Origin: an uncultured Candidatus Melainabacteria bacterium
Lineage (GTDB): Bacteria > Cyanobacteriota > Vampirovibrionia > Gastranaerophilales > Gastranaerophilaceae
DNA length: 31,865 nt
NCBI GenBank assembly: GCA_937891325.1
Contig: CALAFU010000257.1
Coordinates: forward strand, 1-31,865
Reading direction: 5' to 3'
Below, in pieces: positions 24,348-31,229 of the stretch; within the stretch, counting starts at the first letter, position 1, and each line of letters starts with the position of its first letter. The notes beneath the pieces are model-generated. The model worked only from the letters and a program-made list of their open reading frames with translations, had not been told where the DNA came from and made no database searches. Both the position numbers and the translations under genes were made by a program.

Positions 24348-24433
24348 AACATCACCTCCTTTTCTTATAAACTCTCAGCCGAAGTCAAGTTTTTGTGTTG
24401 TGCTGGAGTTTTAAAGAAAATAGGATTGCCCAG
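24348..24433 (-). promoter_or_regulatory. Structured 5' leader of toxin mRNA B
   Basis: An 86-nt leader between the predicted start and the ATG. In order: AACTCC, which can pair with the ribosome-binding site; an unpaired-looking CACAACACAAAA; a hairpin closed by the tetraloop CTTCGG; and AGGAGGTG. The leader of copy C has the same length and order. This suggests translation is controlled by leader folding as well as by antisense RNA. Confidence 0.6.
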
Positions 24434-24439
24434 GGAAAA

Positions 24440-24468
24440 ATCATATCATAATATTTGTTAAATGTACA
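24440..24468 (-). promoter_or_regulatory. Promoter of toxin mRNA B
   Basis: On the minus strand: TGTACA (complement of 24463-24468), a 17-nt spacer and TATGAT (complement of 24440-24445). The -35, spacer and flanks (TATATGTACATTTA) match the promoter of toxin mRNA C. Confidence 0.7.
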
Positions 24469-24521
24469 TATATAAATTTATGTACTTGCACTTATTTTGT
24501 TAATTGCTTTGTTTGAAACAC

Positions 24522-24549
24522 TTGAAAAATTCAGAAAATAGTTTATAAT
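24522..24549 (+). promoter_or_regulatory. Promoter of antisense RNA C
   Basis: TTGAAA (24522-24527), a 16-nt spacer and TATAAT (24544-24549), nearly identical to the antisense promoters at loci A and B. Confidence 0.85.
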
Positions 24550-24555
24550 GTAAAT

Positions 24556-24636
24556 ACAGGGGCGGTAGTTCCCGCTACCATCAACTGTATAAAGAAGTCG
24601 GAATGGCGTTATCTCTTACGAGAGGCGCCATTTTTT
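24556..24636 (+). ncRNA. Antisense RNA C, candidate type I antitoxin
   Basis: About 81 nt from 24556 to the T run at 24631-24636. The outer stem ATACAG/CTGTAT encloses a hairpin GGTAG-TTCCCG-CTACC. AAGAAGTC follows, as in RNA B, and then the terminator AATGGCG (24602-24608)/CGCCATT with an internal CTC/GAG stem. It is complementary to the last 28 nt of peptide C and to the mRNA beyond, exactly the overlap seen at locus B. Its sequence differs enough from B that each RNA probably acts on its own partner, with AAGAAGTC and the promoter as the main identical parts. Confidence 0.8.
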
Positions 24637-24689
24637 ATTATGTATAAAATCAAAAAAATCATTATTAATGTTAAATTGATATTTTCCAT
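24609..24689 (-). CDS. 26-residue membrane peptide C, candidate type I toxin
   Basis: ATG at 24689 with AAGGAGGT 5 nt upstream, 26 codons, stop TAA at 24609. The peptide is MENIN, then the hydrophobic run LTLIMIFLILYII, then KNGASRKR. It equals peptide B in length and is identical at 13 of 26 positions (M1, I4, N5, L8, F12, L13, I14, I17, I18, K19, N20, K25, R26). Most other changes are conservative within the helix. Its predicted mRNA has an 86-nt leader and a 220-nt distance from its own start to that of the antisense RNA, as at locus B. Conserved protein with diverged DNA supports real selection on the peptide. A single-helix regulatory membrane peptide rather than a toxin is the main alternative. 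Confidence 0.78.
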   Translation of the reverse strand: MENINLTLIMIFLILYIIKNGASRKR

Positions 24690-24775
24690 AATGACCTCCT
24701 TTCTTTCGGAACAACCGACCGAAATCGGAATTAAAATGTTGTGTCGGAGTTCTTTAGAAAACAGGCTAGCCCCAT
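24690..24775 (-). promoter_or_regulatory. Structured 5' leader of toxin mRNA C
   Basis: An 86-nt leader. It holds AACTCC, then GACACAACA, then the hairpin CCGATTTCGGTCGG with a TTCG loop, then AAAGAAAGGAGGT. Same order and length as leader B with diverged bases; the CTCC can pair with GGAG of the ribosome-binding site. Confidence 0.6.
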
Positions 24776-24781
24776 GGAATG

Positions 24782-24810
24782 ATTATACCACAATTTTAAC
24801 TAAATGTACA
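24782..24810 (-). promoter_or_regulatory. Promoter of toxin mRNA C
   Basis: On the minus strand: TGTACA (complement of 24805-24810), a 17-nt spacer and a perfect TATAAT (complement of 24782-24787) preceded by TGG (extended -10). Predicted start near 24775. Confidence 0.75.
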
Positions 24811-24851
24811 TATATGATATTTATCAAATATATTTTGAGAACGTTTAAAAG

Positions 24852-24873
24852 ATCCCGTGTCGTAGCACGGGAT
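24852..24873. repeat. Short palindrome, ATCCCGTG / CACGGGAT
   Basis: ATCCCGTG (24852-24859), a 6-nt loop, CACGGGAT (24866-24873), standing alone in an AT-rich spacer between the C promoter and the nrdG terminator. It has no T run and no gene ends here in the plus direction, so it looks like a dispersed repeat unit rather than a terminator. Confidence 0.4.
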
Positions 24874-24906
24874 GACATAAAGTTAAATGCTTTTATCTGA
24901 TGATTA

Positions 24907-24939
24907 AAAAAGGGCGGTGATGAAATCACCGCCCTTTTT
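24907..24939 (-). terminator. Intrinsic terminator after nrdG
   Basis: AAAAAGGGCGGTGA (24907-24920), loop of 5, complement at 24926-24939, with a T run on the minus strand; 15 nt past the nrdG stop. Confidence 0.9.
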
Positions 24940-24953
24940 GTATTTATAACTTA

Positions 24954-25439
24954 TTATTCATGCAAAACGACATTGTCTTTTGTTGATTTTTTCACATCAA
25001 TCACGCGTTGGTTTGAGCTTCCAACCCAATGCAAATTATTATCGTTCAACTTTTGAACAAATTCGCCGTCAATCAAAACGTCAATATCTTTTATACCGTC
25101 TAAGTCGCAGATATCTTCCCAAGAGTATCCTGTATAAAGCCATACAGTCTTTTCTGGAAGTTCTGATTTAATCTTTTTAATCAATCTGAAAATTTCTGAA
25201 CGGTTATTTGGAAACAATGGATCACCACCGCTGAAAGTTATGCCAGAAATGCTTGGAACTTTTAATGCTTCAAATAACTCGTCTTCAGCCTCTTGGTCAA
25301 AAGGTAATCCGCTTTTTTCGTCCCATGTAATCGGATTTTGGCAACCTTTACATTTGTGGTTACAACCAGCAACCCAAAGTACAGTTCTTAATCCGTCACC
25401 ATTAAGCATATCTTCTTTTGTAATATTGTGGTAATTCAT
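24954..25439 (-). CDS. nrdG: Anaerobic ribonucleotide reductase activating protein
   Basis: 161 residues, typical for NrdG. It is a small radical SAM enzyme: the motif CNHKCKGC gives C26, C30 and C33, and TFSGGDPLF and VWLYTGYSWED follow as in the NrdG family. NrdG uses S-adenosylmethionine and a 4Fe-4S cluster to create the glycyl radical on NrdD. The gene lies after nrdD on the same strand, but a 252-nt spacer with hairpins and a relatively GC-rich stretch separates the two, more than is usual for nrdDG. GGAAAGAGAT sits before the ATG. Confidence 0.95.
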   Translation of the reverse strand: MNYHNITKEDMLNGDGLRTVLWVAGCNHKCKGCQNPITWDEKSGLPFDQEAEDELFEALKVPSISGITFSGGDPLFPNNRSEIFRLIKKIKSELPEKTVWLYTGYSWEDICDLDGIKDIDVLIDGEFVQKLNDNNLHWVGSSNQRVIDVKKSTKDNVVLHE

Positions 25440-25691
25440 TAATCTCTTTCCAAATCTTGTTTTGTTATAATTATGGGTTTTGATTTTTAATCAAAACCCA
25501 TTAAATCTTTTGTTGTCTTGCTCGTTCGCGTTTAACGGGAACTTTAGAGCCATACAGAATTATTCGGGCTTGCATAGCTTTAGACCCCACCCTCGCGTTA
25601 AACGCAACCGTTCACAATTAAAACGCAAACTCCAACCGTTTCCGTTTGTAATTGTTCACCTTTCGCTTCGCTCATTGCTCTGCTCGGGTGG
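25440..25691. other. nrdD-nrdG spacer with inverted repeats and a possible 24-codon ORF
   Basis: 252 nt without a clear gene, richer in GC than its surroundings. It holds a hairpin next to nrdG (TGGGTTTTGATT at 25474-25485 with its complement at 25489-25500), and the inverted pair GCGTTTAACG (25528-25537)/CGTTAAACGC (25596-25605). Between the arms are two CTTTAGA copies and an AGAGCC...GGGCT pair. On the minus strand an ORF of 24 codons (25501-25575, MQARIILYGSKVPVKRERAR...) has no convincing ribosome-binding site. The stretch has the look of an inserted repeat unit or a structured intercistronic RNA; I cannot assign it. Confidence 0.45.
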
Positions 25692-27947
25692 CTACATACT
25701 AACTCTATCTTTGATTTCTTCCATTTTTGCTTCGTTCAAGCGAGTATCACCTTTAACTCTTGAATATGACAAGTAGCCGTTCATTCTATCAATTTTTGTT
25801 AGGTTCTTGCTACCGCATTTTGGACAAACATCCATATTCAATTCTTGGTGTCCGCAATCATCGCAGTATGAAAGTGATAGGTTTACGCCTTCGTAGAAAC
25901 CTTTATCCATAGCTCTTTTAATCAAAGTTTCGATAGCTTTTGTATTATAAGAGATTGGATATTTTACGTATTGAATTTTACCACCGTTCATCAATTCCCA
26001 GAAACGTCCTTCTAAGTCTTGTTTTTCCAATGGTCCAATTTTTTCTGTAACGTGGCAGTGGAAACTGTTTGAAACATAACCTCTGTCTGAAACTTTTTCA
26101 ACTACGCCATATTTTTTACGGAATTGTTTAACTTGTAAACCGCATAAGTTTTCAGCTGGAGTACCATAAATTGCATATAAGTTTCCATCTTCTTCTTTGA
26201 ATTGGTTTACTTTGTTGTTAATGTATTCCATTACTTCTAAAGCGAATTGACCGTCTTCAACTAATGACTTGCCGTTGTGCAATTCTTGTAATTCGTTTAA
26301 TGCTGTAATACCGAATGATGCTGTTGAAGATTTCAAGATAGGTTTAATTTTGTCGTGTAAACCTAAGTGACCGCCGTAGAAACCACCTTCGCAGAAGCCA
26401 AGAGGGTTGATTGACGCTCTCATTTCGCCAAGGTAATCGTAAGTACGTTTGTGTAAGTTTCTAATCATTTCCATATAGTAATCAAGAACTTCATAGAAAT
26501 CTTTACCTTCTTTTTGAGCTTTAGCATAAATCATTGGTAAGTGTAAGCTAATAGCACCAATGTTAAATCTACCAACGAATACAGGTTTGTCGTTTTCATC
26601 AGCAGGTTTCATTCCGCCTCTTTCATACCAAGGTGAAAGGAAGGCTCTGCAACCCATTGGTGAAATTACTCGTTTGTATTTTTTGTACATGCTTGCAATG
26701 TAGCCTTCGCCTGTCATTGACAACCAATCTGGATACATTGATTTTTTAGAACATTCAACACCTGCGTCAAATAAATCTTCCAATTCTCCACCTTTGCCGT
26801 GAAGTTCTTCGTCGTATAAGAATACGATTTTAGGGAATAATACAGGTTTTTTATTGTTCTTTTTGCCTTGACCTTCTTGTCTTACTTTTAACATCATTTT
26901 TGATGCCATTTTTTCAAACATTTCAGTACCAAGACCTAATGTCATTGTAATAAATGGATAATCACCACGGCTAGATGCTACTGTGTTGAATTTGTATTCC
27001 CAGCCTTGGAAACCATCGTGTAAGTCTTTTTCTACGTCTTTAATTGCTTCTTCTTTAGCTTTGTGAGTATCAACACCCATATCAACATATCTTTGATAGT
27101 TTTTGTTGAAGGTTTTTTGAGCGAATGGAGCTAAAATTTTGTCAACTTCTGGAACTGTAAAGCCACCGTATTGTTGGCTTGCAGCTGCCATTACGATATC
27201 ACCAATTACGTCGAAAGCAACTTCTAATGTTTTTGGTTCGTTGTACCACAAGTTACCCATTTCAAAACCGCCTTTTAATACGTTTGCAACGTCGAATAAA
27301 CAGCAGTTCATTGTGTCACGTCTTGCTGACATATCGTGAATGTAGATATATCCGTCACGTGTTGCTTGTAATTCTGGTACTGTTAAAAAGAATTTTTTGT
27401 ATAATTCTTTGTTCAATTGATTGAAAATTAATGAACGTTTTGTTGAAACTAACGCAGAGTCAGAGTTTGAGTTTTCTTTATCTCCGATGTACATAATTCT
27501 TTGACTTTCTTGGTATACTTTGTCTAGCATATTTACAAAGTCGATTTTGTAGTCACGATAGTTTCTGTAACTTTTTGCAACTTTTGGATTTACGTTTTCT
27601 AATGCGTTTTCTACAATGCAGTGCATTTTGAAAATTTCAATTTCGTTTTGGCGTGATTCTAAAACGCTCCAATTTACGTAGTTGCAAATGTCTTCTAATT
27701 CTTTATCTGTAAATTCAACAAGCATTCTAGCAGCTGATTTTTTAACCGCTTTAACTACTTTTTGAACATCATAATCTTCTTTTGTGCCGTCTTTTTTGAT
27801 AACTTTTACATTATTTACAGCTAGTTTTGATGCGATTTCTACGATTTTACTAACGGGTTTTACTGCATTTAATGATTTCGGCTTTGTTATTGATGATGCA
27901 GATTCTTCGTTAATTTGTACAACTTTTCCATTGTCTAATTGTGGCAT
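25692..27947 (-). CDS. nrdD: Anaerobic (class III) ribonucleoside-triphosphate reductase
   Basis: 751 residues. An N-terminal ATP-cone (about 48-140: VKVIKKDGTKEDYDVQKVV and onward) gives allosteric control. The catalytic barrel has HDMSARRDTMNCCLFDVANV, GFEMGNLWYNEP, QQYGGFTVPEVD and SSRGDYPFITMTLG. The C-terminus carries a zinc ribbon CDDCG...CPKCG (about C695, C698, C708, C711) and the glycyl-radical loop RMNGYL with G724. It makes dNTPs without oxygen or cobalamin. AAGGAG precedes the ATG by about 8 nt. A cobalamin riboswitch lies directly upstream, so cobalamin should turn it down. NrdG follows after a 252-nt spacer. Confidence 0.97.
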   Translation of the reverse strand: MPQLDNGKVVQINEESASSITKPKSLNAVKPVSKIVEIASKLAVNNVKVIKKDGTKEDYDVQKVVKAVKKSAARMLVEFTDKELEDICNYVNWSVLESRQNEIEIFKMHCIVENALENVNPKVAKSYRNYRDYKIDFVNMLDKVYQESQRIMYIGDKENSNSDSALVSTKRSLIFNQLNKELYKKFFLTVPELQATRDGYIYIHDMSARRDTMNCCLFDVANVLKGGFEMGNLWYNEPKTLEVAFDVIGDIVMAAASQQYGGFTVPEVDKILAPFAQKTFNKNYQRYVDMGVDTHKAKEEAIKDVEKDLHDGFQGWEYKFNTVASSRGDYPFITMTLGLGTEMFEKMASKMMLKVRQEGQGKKNNKKPVLFPKIVFLYDEELHGKGGELEDLFDAGVECSKKSMYPDWLSMTGEGYIASMYKKYKRVISPMGCRAFLSPWYERGGMKPADENDKPVFVGRFNIGAISLHLPMIYAKAQKEGKDFYEVLDYYMEMIRNLHKRTYDYLGEMRASINPLGFCEGGFYGGHLGLHDKIKPILKSSTASFGITALNELQELHNGKSLVEDGQFALEVMEYINNKVNQFKEEDGNLYAIYGTPAENLCGLQVKQFRKKYGVVEKVSDRGYVSNSFHCHVTEKIGPLEKQDLEGRFWELMNGGKIQYVKYPISYNTKAIETLIKRAMDKGFYEGVNLSLSYCDDCGHQELNMDVCPKCGSKNLTKIDRMNGYLSYSRVKGDTRLNEAKMEEIKDRVSM

Positions 27948-27999
27948 TAATTAATCTCCTTTTTTACGAAAAGAAGGCAGAAATAGGATAAATTTCTAT

Positions 28000-28116
28000 G
28001 CTCTTTTTGTTACGTTCCCGAATTCCTGTCCCTGAGGTATATCATACTACTTAAGTGCCGGCTATTACGGCTTCGGACCTGCCGATGAATTACACATCAC
28101 ATTCCTTAAATACTAC
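28000..28116 (-). ncRNA. Cobalamin riboswitch upstream of nrdD
   Basis: On the minus strand: AAGGAATGTGATGTGTAATT, then GGCAGGTCCGAAGCCGTAAT, then CCTCAGGGACAGGAATTCGG. The order and core bases match the riboswitch before the adenosyltransferase operon (GGTCCG-AGCCGT-A and GACAGGAAT shared) and the cobalamin class. A TATAAT box (complement of 28123-28128) sits 7 nt before the predicted 5' end near 28116. It lies about 55 nt before the nrdD ATG at 27947. The 27948-28000 segment, with the AAAAGGAGA ribosome-binding site and a hairpin-forming CATAGAAATTTATCC region, is the likely expression platform. Confidence 0.85.
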
Positions 28117-28303
28117 ACTGATATTATAGCAAAAATTTCAAAGGCATGGAAGATTTTTTAACAAAATTTAATCTGTTTGATGTATTTAATTTTTGAATGT
28201 TTTTGGTATTTACAGACGGGTAAAGGCTTACAGATTAAGAAGTTTTGTAAAGTTGTTTTTGTGTCTAATTTTGCCCACTATAAAATTGTTGAAACTCAAT
28301 ATA
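28117..28303. other. AT-rich spacer downstream of the recombinase gene
   Basis: Apart from the riboswitch promoter at its left end I see nothing recognisable here: no terminator-grade hairpin, no ribosome-binding site with an ORF, no tRNA. The recombinase gene therefore may rely on a distant or factor-dependent stop. Confidence 0.5.
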
Positions 28304-29218
28304 TTAGGCTCTTGGGTGGGCTTGTTCAAATACGTCTTGCAAGTGTTTTGTTGATACATGTGTGTAGATTTGTGTATTTGATATGCTGGCATGCCCCAAA
28401 AGCTCTTGCACAACCCTCAAATCTGCACCGTTTTCAATCAAATGCGTTGCAAAACTGTGACGAAACATGTGTGGTGTAACGTGTTTGGGAAGTTCAATGT
28501 TTTCAACTACACTGTTTATAACGTTTCTAACTGTTTTATTCTGCAATCGATAACCCGTATTATTTATAAAAACAGGTGTAGAATCTGTAATTGGTTCAAG
28601 TGGAAAACCTTTTGCAACAAGTGGTCTGGCTGTATTAATATAACTTTCTAAATATTCTTTTGCTTTATCAGAAATTAATACAATTCTTTCTTTTGCACCT
28701 TTACCAAAAACTGTAATCTCATTGTTTTCTAAGTTTAAATCACCGAAATTAAGTCCGCTAAGTTCTGAAATACGCATACCTGTTGCCCATAAAAGTTCAA
28801 GTATAGTGCGGTTTCTGTACCCTGCCGGCGTGTCAATTTTTATGCCGTTCATAATTTTTTCAACTTCTTCTGTTGTTAAAAATTTTGGCAAAGATTTTGG
28901 TCGCTTTGGTGCGCTAAGATTGGTTGTTGGGTTTGTGTCAACTAATCTTTCTCTATATAAGTATTTATAAAAAGTTCTGATAGATGCGATTTTGCGGGCT
29001 AAAGTAGTCTTTTTGTAATTGAATTTTTGTATAAAGTATAAATAGTCTCTAACTTTTGCAAAATTAACCGTTAAACAAGAGGTGTCGTCAAGCCATAACA
29101 AATAGCTCATAACGTCAGAATAATACGCTTTTGCAGTATGTTTTGAAAAGTTTTTTTCAACCAAAAGGTATGTTTTATAATCTTCTAAATATGTTTTTGA
29201 CTCTTTATTTAGTGACAT
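28304..29218 (-). CDS. Tyrosine recombinase, XerC/XerD type
   Basis: 304 residues from the ATG at 29218, which has AGGAA 5-6 nt upstream and gives the usual Xer length; the reading frame stays open to 29326 but that extension crosses the promoter. The N-terminal SAM-like core-binding domain (1-100) precedes the catalytic domain with R149 (ATGMRISELSG), K173 (FGKGAKERIV), H250 and R253 (HMFRHSFATHL), H276 (LLGHASISNTQ) and the nucleophile Y285 (QIYTHV). All six residues are present. The role is probably chromosome dimer resolution at a dif site; no dif-like sequence was found here and XerC versus XerD cannot be decided. An element-borne integrase is less likely given the length and context. 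Confidence 0.92.
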   Translation of the reverse strand: MSLNKESKTYLEDYKTYLLVEKNFSKHTAKAYYSDVMSYLLWLDDTSCLTVNFAKVRDYLYFIQKFNYKKTTLARKIASIRTFYKYLYRERLVDTNPTTNLSAPKRPKSLPKFLTTEEVEKIMNGIKIDTPAGYRNRTILELLWATGMRISELSGLNFGDLNLENNEITVFGKGAKERIVLISDKAKEYLESYINTARPLVAKGFPLEPITDSTPVFINNTGYRLQNKTVRNVINSVVENIELPKHVTPHMFRHSFATHLIENGADLRVVQELLGHASISNTQIYTHVSTKHLQDVFEQAHPRA

Positions 29219-29257
29219 AATATTCCTACTTACGCACGATTTTTTTTCGTTAGCGCT

Positions 29258-29280
29258 ATTATACAATATTTTTGTATAAT
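29258..29280. promoter_or_regulatory. Palindromic divergent promoter region
   Basis: ATTATACAA (29258-29266), a 5-nt centre, TTGTATAAT (29272-29280). Each arm supplies a TATAAT -10 box, one for the TPR gene on the plus strand and one for the recombinase on the minus strand. The symmetry means the same DNA can serve both promoters, or be a regulator site. Confidence 0.6.
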
Positions 29281-29312
29281 TTAGAAATAATTTACAAAAT
29301 TGAGGATAAGAA

Positions 29313-31229
29313 ATGAGATTAAGCAAAACTTTAGTTATTACAAGTGCGGTTATTGGGCTTGTTGCAAGCGGTTTTTATGCAGATGTTCAAGCAAAACCTA
29401 GAAAAGTTCAAAAACCTAGCCAAAAAGTTGTAAAAGTTCAAATTGCAAAAACTTATAACGATATTGACAAGATGATTGATTACGGTAATTATGCAACAGC
29501 AGACAGACTTTTGAACGATTTGCTAAAGAAAAATCCGAACGACATTAGCGCTCGTTCTCTTTACATTATTTCTCTTGCAAAGCAAGAAAAATTTGATGTT
29601 GCTCAATCTCAATTAAATCAATATTTACCAAAATTCTCAAAAAATGCTAATCTTCATTACGCTCAAGGTGTTTTACTTGTTAAGCGACAAGCAAGTTCTG
29701 ATATGGAATACAGGGAAAAATCAGAAGATCTTTTAAAACGTGCACAAAATGAGTTTAACACAGCTTTAATCATCAATCCTCGATATTATCAAGCCTACAA
29801 TGCTTTAGGCGTAATTGAATTGAACACAGGAAATTGGAACAAAGCGCGTCAATACTTTGGTAGAGCGTTAGAAGTTGACCCAAATTACGCAACTGCAATT
29901 GATAATTTAGGCACTGTGGATTATTTACAAGGTAATCACGATTTGGCTCAAAAACGCTTTATGAAAGCAATTGCACTAAATCCAAATAGTTCAACTGCAT
30001 ATTTTCACTTAGCGCAAGTTTATGATAAAAAATCTGGTTATTCAAAGGCATTAGATGCTTTAGACCATTCGTTAAGAATTAAAGGTAATTCTTCTGTTGC
30101 ATACAATTTGCGCGGAGAAATCCTAAAAAAACAAGGTAACGAAACTGCTGCGATTGAATCTTTCAAAAAATCAATTGCTTTAAAACCTGAAAATACAAAG
30201 CCTTACATCAATTTGGCTAAAATTTATGAACGCAGATTTGACAACGAACTTGCGATTGCAAATTTGAAATCAGCATTAGCAGTAAATCCTGCACAATATT
30301 CAGTAAAATTGAAGGTCGGCGAATTATCTTTGTTGAAAGGTGATTACAACGAATCTTTAAAATATTATTCATCACTTGTTGGTGTTGAAGGTTACAACGC
30401 AGATGCATTAAAAGGTATGGCAAACGCTTACTTTGCACAAGTTCGAGACACTGCAAGCAAGAGCGCAACTGCTAACAAAAAGGAATTGCAAACTGCTTAC
30501 AACAACATTGAAAAGGCACTTCAAGCAAATCCTAACGATTTAGATTTATATCTTGCAAAACTAAAAATGGCAAAACTTATAAACCAAGAAAAAGCAACTC
30601 AAGAAACTTTAGACAAAATTATAAAAGCACCTGTTAGAGGCTTGAACGACCTGCTTGCTAAGGGTGATGCGTATTACGCAATGAATAAATATCAAGATGC
30701 GAAGAAAACTTTTGAAAAATCAGTTGTATTCGCAGAAAGTTTAGATGATTATTTGTACGTTGCTGAAATTTTGACTTATGACAAATTTTATCCAAGTGCA
30801 AAAGATGTTCTAAGAAAGGCTCTAATCGTTGATCCAACAAACGAAGAAGCTGTTCATAATTTAAACTACATTATGAATATGGAACGTCAATCAGAGTCTT
30901 TATACAAAGATGCAAAATTCTTCCAAAAGAAGGATAAAAACAGAGTTTTTGCAAGAGAATATGCTCTAAAAGCTCTAGATTATAACCCAACAAACTATGA
31001 TGCAGCTCTTTTGAGCGCAAAATTATGCGAAAAACAAAAACATTATGTTGAAGCAATTGACGCATACAAAGTGGTTGCAGGGTTAGAAGTTAAGCCAAGA
31101 AAAATCAAGAAAATGAACAAAAAAATTGTAAAACTTGAAAAGAAATTGGCTAAAATCGACAAACGTTACATGAAAAAAGAAAATAAAGAATTTAAAAAAT
31201 GTCAAGACAGATCAACGCTAAGTTTATAA
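29313..31229 (+). CDS. Exported TPR-repeat protein
   Basis: 638 residues. A Sec signal peptide (basic MRLSK, hydrophobic TLVITSAVIGLVASG, cleavage likely after ADVQA at about residue 27) is followed by a basic linker and then many tetratricopeptide repeats, seen as A-x-x-x-L-G/A...YAxAxxxLxxALxxxP units (for example YYQAYNALGVIELNTGNWNK and YATAIDNLGTVDYLQGNHDL). The C-terminal 60 residues are strongly basic and Lys-rich. TPR domains mediate protein-protein contacts; the exported form suggests a periplasmic or envelope scaffold, partner unknown. GAGGAT lies 6 nt before the ATG. The engB gene starts 31 nt before its stop. Confidence 0.9.
   Translation: MRLSKTLVITSAVIGLVASGFYADVQAKPRKVQKPSQKVVKVQIAKTYNDIDKMIDYGNYATADRLLNDLLKKNPNDISARSLYIISLAKQEKFDVAQSQLNQYLPKFSKNANLHYAQGVLLVKRQASSDMEYREKSEDLLKRAQNEFNTALIINPRYYQAYNALGVIELNTGNWNKARQYFGRALEVDPNYATAIDNLGTVDYLQGNHDLAQKRFMKAIALNPNSSTAYFHLAQVYDKKSGYSKALDALDHSLRIKGNSSVAYNLRGEILKKQGNETAAIESFKKSIALKPENTKPYINLAKIYERRFDNELAIANLKSALAVNPAQYSVKLKVGELSLLKGDYNESLKYYSSLVGVEGYNADALKGMANAYFAQVRDTASKSATANKKELQTAYNNIEKALQANPNDLDLYLAKLKMAKLINQEKATQETLDKIIKAPVRGLNDLLAKGDAYYAMNKYQDAKKTFEKSVVFAESLDDYLYVAEILTYDKFYPSAKDVLRKALIVDPTNEEAVHNLNYIMNMERQSESLYKDAKFFQKKDKNRVFAREYALKALDYNPTNYDAALLSAKLCEKQKHYVEAIDAYKVVAGLEVKPRKIKKMNKKIVKLEKKLAKIDKRYMKKENKEFKKCQDRSTLSL

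Noticed and set aside
24556..24636. 6S RNA, tmRNA or SRP RNA as an explanation for the small RNAs
   Set aside because: The RNAs are only about 81 nt, occur in several copies, and lack a tRNA-like end, an SRP Alu or S domain tetraloop motif, and the long open bulge of 6S RNA.
24180..24810. Simple CRISPR or tandem-repeat array
   Set aside because: There are only two units, each with two opposed promoters, an ORF and a terminator; no short identical repeats with regular spacers are present.
24640..24900. An 86-codon plus-strand ORF across the toxin C leader
   Set aside because: It begins just after the antisense terminator, has no ribosome-binding site, and is antisense to the conserved leader, ORF and promoter of module C.
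25480..25776. A 98-codon plus-strand ORF over the nrdD-nrdG spacer
   Set aside because: It runs antisense into the nrdD 3' end, has no ribosome-binding site, and its composition reflects the repeat-rich spacer.
28304..29218. Integrative element marked by the tyrosine recombinase and the phage-like genes
   Set aside because: The recombinase is of chromosomal Xer type and lies 14 kb from the tail-fibre cassette; no attachment-site direct repeats or tRNA were found.
28304..29326. A 340-residue start for the recombinase at 29326
   Set aside because: The extension would include the divergent promoter palindrome and overlap the TPR gene start; the ATG at 29218 has a ribosome-binding site and gives the family length.
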